Positions 61,143-64,000 of a stretch of 64,000 nt of DNA are shown piece by piece. The translations under genes were made by a program, and so were the position numbers. Each line of letters begins with the position of its first letter. Position 1 is the first letter of the stretch. A model generated the notes under the pieces. The model was not told the DNA's origin. It saw only the letters and a list, made by a program, of their open reading frames with translations, and did not search any database. The stretch is from Tritrichomonas musculus (lineage: Eukaryota > Parabasalia > Tritrichomonadida > Tritrichomonadidae): the NCBI GenBank assembly GCA_039105265.1, contig JAPFFF010000060.1, forward strand, positions 186,001-250,000, written 5' to 3'.

Positions 61143-61406
61143 TTATTCATGCTGTATTAAATATTGATTCATCTCACGAATATCATCGTTGAGATTCTGT
61201 ATGTATATTAAATTTTCATCGTAGCGCTGTACAAGATTGAATAGTTCGTAGCTTTGGTCGTCTGTAGGATTTTGAATCGCTGTATAGATGTTAATTTGAT
61301 TTTCGTATGCGTCGTTATCTGCGAGTATAGCGTTTCGTAAATCGATGTAAGATGCGTATGTTTTATCGAATCCATCAACTGCGGCTTCTGTTCTCCAGGT
61401 TGACAT
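61143..61406 (-). CDS. Small hypothetical protein, cassette B
   Basis: 87 residues from MSTWRTEAAVDGFDKTYASY; an upstream reading would start beyond the shared initiator and is rejected. The protein is helical and acidic, with LVQRYDENLIYIQNLNDDIR near the end suggesting a short coiled coil. The initiator TCACTTCATTT lies 23 nt upstream and a TAAACATTT trailer follows the stop. It has no similarity to cassettes A or C that I can see. Function unknown. Confidence 0.65.
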   Translation of the reverse strand: MSTWRTEAAVDGFDKTYASYIDLRNAILADNDAYENQINIYTAIQNPTDDQSYELFNLVQRYDENLIYIQNLNDDIREMNQYLIQHE

Positions 61407-61498
61407 CGTGTTTGAAATCGAAATGAAGTGATGAGCTGAAGAAGCCGTTAACCTTGCCTTATCCACTTTTTGAGGGGGCAGAAATTCTTACTTTTTTG
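61407..61498 (-). promoter_or_regulatory. Shared promoter/leader of cassette B
   Basis: Almost the same sequence as leader A over 75 bp, with initiator at 61421-61431. The divergence begins only in the last 15 bp before the ATG. Confidence 0.7.
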
Positions 61499-61554
61499 GT
61501 ATTTGCCAGGGAGCTTTTTGAGGCTCAATCTGGCCGTTGAACTTTTTTGAGACA

Positions 61555-61890
61555 TCTCTCTGAATTCGGCTTTTTGATAAGGCTTATTGAATTCGGCTTT
61601 TTGATAGAGCTCATTGAATCTCAGTTTTTGAGACATCTCTCTGAATTCGGCTTTTTGATAGAGCTTATTGAATCGCAGTTTTTGATAGAGCTCATTGAAT
61701 TCGGCTTTTTGATAGAGCTCATTGAATTCGGCTTTTTGAAGGAGCTCATTGAATTCGGCTTTTTGAAGGAGCTCATTGAATCTCAGTTTTTGATAGAGCC
61801 TATTGAATCTCAGTTTTTGATAGAGCTCATTGAATTCGGCTTTTTGAGACATCTCTCTGAATCTGGCTTTTTGATAGAGCTCATTGAATT
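61555..61890. repeat. 27-bp tandem array
   Basis: Unit TTGAATTCGGCTTTTTGA plus TAGAGCTCA, about 12 copies. Because the unit is nine codons, frames stay open on both strands (IEFGFLIEL one way, EFNELYQKA the other). I treat it as a repeat, not a gene. Confidence 0.85.
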
Positions 61891-61976
61891 ATATACTCAA
61901 ATAGATTAAAAGACTAAAAAGAAAAAAATAAATAAAAAAAAAGATTAAAAAAAAGATTAAAAAAAAGAAATGTTTA

Positions 61977-62243
61977 TTAATTACCTTTTTGTTCTTGTTC
62001 TTTGATGTATTCTTTAGCTGCATCAATAGAAACGTCGTCATTCATATAGAACCAGACATTGAGATAGTAATTAGACCTTTTGTCGTCTCTTGATAATGGT
62101 CTGTTGGTTCGTAAAGAAACATAGTAAGCGAGGTCTAAAAAGTCTTTGAATTCGATACCGTCTGGGAAGAGATTTCTAAGTTCTTTATTGCATTCAGATT
62201 CGTATTTCATAACAAGGCTTCCTGGGAACTTTGTTCTAGACAT
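61977..62243 (-). CDS. Small hypothetical protein, cassette C
   Basis: 88 residues, MSRTKFPGSLVMKYESECNK, with FPDGIEFKDFLDLAYYVSLR and an end AAKEYIKEQEQKGN. Mixed alpha/beta character, charged, no membrane segment. The initiator TCACTTCATTT is 19 nt upstream. The stop lies in TAATAAACATTT, then the same A/T-rich trailer as A. Unknown family. Confidence 0.65.
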   Translation of the reverse strand: MSRTKFPGSLVMKYESECNKELRNLFPDGIEFKDFLDLAYYVSLRTNRPLSRDDKRSNYYLNVWFYMNDDVSIDAAKEYIKEQEQKGN

Positions 62244-62335
62244 TCGAAAATAAAAATGAAGTGATGAAGTGGTGATATGTCCTGACAGGGCACGTCCACT
62301 TTTTGAGGGGCAGAAATTCTTACTTTTTTGACAAT
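62244..62335 (-). promoter_or_regulatory. Leader of cassette C
   Basis: It shares TCACTTCATTT (62254-62264), CCTCAAAAAGTGG and AAAGTAAGAATTTCTG with leaders A and B, but the middle part differs. Confidence 0.65.
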
Positions 62336-62459
62336 GCTACCGGGGGGCAACGCCCTAGTCTTGCAGAGCAAGCCGGCGAGCTTTTTGAGAAGGCAGATGA
62401 ACTTTTTCTGAGGGGGAGAAATTCTTACTTTTTTGATGCCTAATCATAAGCCGGCTGCG

Positions 62460-62973
62460 AGCTTTTTGAAGGAGCTTATTGAATCTCAGTTTTTGATAGA
62501 GCCTATTGAATCTCAGTTTTTGATAGAGCTTATTGAATCTCAGTTTTTGATAGAGCTTATTGAATTCGGCTTTTTAAAGGAGCTCATTGAATTCGGCTTT
62601 TTAAAGGAGCTCATTGAATTCGTCTTTTTGATAGAGCTTATTGAATTCGGCTTTTTAAAGGAGCTCATTGAATTCGTCTTTTTGATAGAGCTTATTGAAT
62701 TCGGCTTTTTGAGTCAGCTTATTGAATTCGTCTTTTTGAAGGAGCTTATTGAATCTCAGTTTTTTGATAGAGCTTATTGAATTCGGCTTTTTGAAGGAGC
62801 CTATTGAATTCGGCTTTTTGAAGGAGCCTATTGAATTCGGCTTTTTGAAGGAGCCTATTGAATCTCAGTTTTTGAAGGAGCTTATTGAATTCGGCTTTTT
62901 GATAGAGCTTATTGAATCTCAGTTTTTGATAGAGCTTATTGAATCTCAGTTTTTGATAGAGCTTATTGAATTC
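62460..62973. repeat. 27-bp tandem array, second block
   Basis: About 19 copies of the same unit as at 61555, with two main variants (TTGAATTCGGC and TTGAATCTCAG). Confidence 0.85.
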
Positions 62974-63214
62974 GCTGAGGCAAAAATTTTTATCTGAGTT
63001 GAGGCAAAAATTCTTACTTTTTCTATGCACATTAGCTGAGGCAAAAATTTTCATCTGAGTTGAGGCAAAAATTCTTACTTTTTCTATGCACATTAGCTGA
63101 GGCAAAAATTTTCATCTGAGTTGAGGCAAAAATTCTTACTTTTTCTATGCACATTAGCTGAGGCAAAAATTTTTATCTGAGTTGAGGCAAAAATTCTTAC
63201 TTTTTTGACAGCTA
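62974..63214. repeat. 61-bp tandem array, four copies
   Basis: Copies begin at 62974, 63035, 63096 and 63157, exact 61-bp spacing, starting GCTGAGGCAAAAATTTT. Each contains AAATTCTTACTTTTT, which also occurs in the cassette leaders. Confidence 0.92.
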
Positions 63215-63318
63215 CCGGAAAAAGCCGGAAAGGAGTATTCACAAAAAGTGAGCGTCCTCTCAAATTATCTTATCGAAGCACATCACCGAGATTTGACTTC
63301 ATTTTTCATTTTGCTCGA

Positions 63319-64000
63319 ATGCAAAAACAACTACCATCTATCCTTGGACCAGTCCAGCCTAGAAGAGTCCTAACAAGGTTGATAGACCCAGCATCTACAC
63401 CAGCTCCATCAGCTCGATCCGGTACCCATATCAGCGTTCCTGCTCCATCAGCAACATCTAATGATCAAGATCAAGATCAAGATCAAGAACAAGATCCTAT
63501 GGAACATCTCGAGGATTTTACTCAACCTAAGAAAGCTCCAGAAATCCATGCTTCCCCTGTTTATTATGACAATCCAGAAGATGATGAATCTAATCATCTA
63601 GAAAATGATCAAGATGGAGATCCATTTCTTGATGCTTTAATGAAAGTCCCAGATCAGCAGAAACAAAAATGTTCTCAGCCATCACAGCATCTTCCATCTG
63701 ATTCTGATGTTGAGGAAATGGAACCAGCAGTAGCAGCAGTCAGCCAGGAAATTACAAAAAAATTGCCCGATCTGATCCAGAATGAAGTTAATGAACTCTC
63801 AGAGAATGTCATCCAAGAAGTCCAAAAGAATGACGAAGACGACAAAATTTTAAATGATGCTGTAAATATCATCTCTCAAGATGTAGCAAACACTATGTCC
63901 CAGGTCATCCATGAACTCCAAGAGAAAGAAGCAGAAAAAACTGGAAATGTTCCAACTCCAAATGAAATTATCCAAAAATTTTCTCGATATTATGTTGTCC
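63319..64000 (+). CDS. Pro/Gln/acid-rich protein, continues beyond window
   Basis: The frame is open from ATG to the window end (227 codons), start MQKQLPSILGPVQPRRVLTR. It has low-complexity parts: TPAPSARSGT, a DQDQDQDQEQD run, and PEDDESNHLENDQDGDP. From about residue 145 it becomes helical (EITKKLPDLIQNEVNELSEN, VIQEVQKNDEDDK), like a coiled coil. Codon use is less AT-biased than in host genes. TCATTTT initiator-like sites lie 11-18 nt upstream. It points away from the cassettes and may be a structural or accessory gene of the same element. No family recognised. Confidence 0.7.
   Translation, partial: MQKQLPSILGPVQPRRVLTRLIDPASTPAPSARSGTHISVPAPSATSNDQDQDQDQEQDPMEHLEDFTQPKKAPEIHASPVYYDNPEDDESNHLENDQDGDPFLDALMKVPDQQKQKCSQPSQHLPSDSDVEEMEPAVAAVSQEITKKLPDLIQNEVNELSENVIQEVQKNDEDDKILNDAVNIISQDVANTMSQVIHELQEKEAEKTGNVPTPNEIIQKFSRYYVV

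Larger units (their letters stand above)
59200..63318. repeat. Repeat-rich block with small gene cassettes; possible edge of a Maverick/Polinton-like element
   Basis: Tandem arrays of four kinds (28, 27, 32 and 61 bp) alternate with three short minus-strand genes and continue to a divergent gene at 63319. Base composition is less AT-rich than elsewhere. Large, repeat-rich elements with many small genes in trichomonads are often Mavericks (Polintons). No polymerase, integrase or capsid gene lies in the window, so family is only a suggestion. Left boundary is near 59200, next to the truncated kinase; the right end is beyond the window. Whether the element is whole cannot be told. Confidence 0.4.

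Noticed and set aside
61547-61909. Plus-strand 120-codon repeat protein
   Set aside because: Open in both directions because the unit is 27 bp; no start context or conserved codon pattern.
59268-63214. CRISPR-like array
   Set aside because: Repeats are contiguous, without unique spacers of constant length, and the organism is eukaryotic.
63675-63872. Antisense frame within the gene at 63319
   Set aside because: Shadow of the real, composition-supported plus-strand frame.
59200-64000. Firm assignment to Maverick/Polinton
   Set aside because: No polymerase, integrase, protease or capsid gene is within the window, so the family stays a suggestion.

Overview
The window is very AT-rich, with long A/T homopolymers, short intergenic gaps and almost intron-free genes. 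Its gene content is typical of a parabasalid (trichomonad) protist: kinases fused to Sel1 or BspA-type leucine-rich repeats, DUF3447/ankyrin proteins, a papain-type peptidase, a secreted beta-amylase, F5/8C and C2 proteins, and Rab/Rho regulators. Several genes carry the trichomonad initiator TCA(C/T)T 10-23 nt before the ATG, and one intron has trichomonad-style signals. Tritrichomonas is the best guess (inference; Trichomonas is possible).

Layout. 0-2.8 kb: 3' part of a kinase-Sel1 gene. 4.3-5.3 kb: cysteine peptidase. 6-17 kb: a giant kinase-Sel1 gene and a kinase-BspA fusion. 17.2-25 kb: microORF, PARG-type macrodomain protein, C2 remnant, spliced kinase, TBC Rab-GAP, kinase-Sel1 gene, then a 776-bp element with 8-bp target duplications. 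25.8-30.6 kb: tRNA-Asn, a sulfatase/LTA-synthase-like pseudogene carrying a MITE, an F5/8C protein and a frame-disrupted LMBR1-like gene. 31-37.7 kb: beta-amylase, a C2-like protein and a kinase. 38-42.1 kb: a cluster of dead genes (kinase fragment, Ras-like GTPase with an 89-bp MITE, ankyrin/BspA chimera, Rho GTPase). 42.2-46.8 kb: a DUF3447/ankyrin gene whose ankyrin units are separated by a 25-bp satellite, arranged as 440-bp higher-order repeats. 46.9-53.2 kb: a foldback element, a surface-protein tail and a kinase-Sel1 pseudogene split by a 1.59-kb element with 340-bp inverted repeats. 53.5-59.1 kb: MFS transporter, RCC1 protein, Nudix hydrolase and a kinase. 59.2-64 kb: a block of 27-, 28-, 32- and 61-bp tandem repeats with three small gene cassettes and the start of a Pro/Gln/acid-rich gene, possibly the edge of a large Maverick/Polinton-like element.

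Most intact genes serve signalling (seven kinase genes), membrane traffic (TBC, C2), nutrient acquisition (peptidase, amylase, transporter) and ADP-ribose/nucleotide metabolism (PARG, Nudix). The decayed genes are informative: restoring the reading frame after removing each insertion fixes the element ends and shows TA target duplications at three independent sites.
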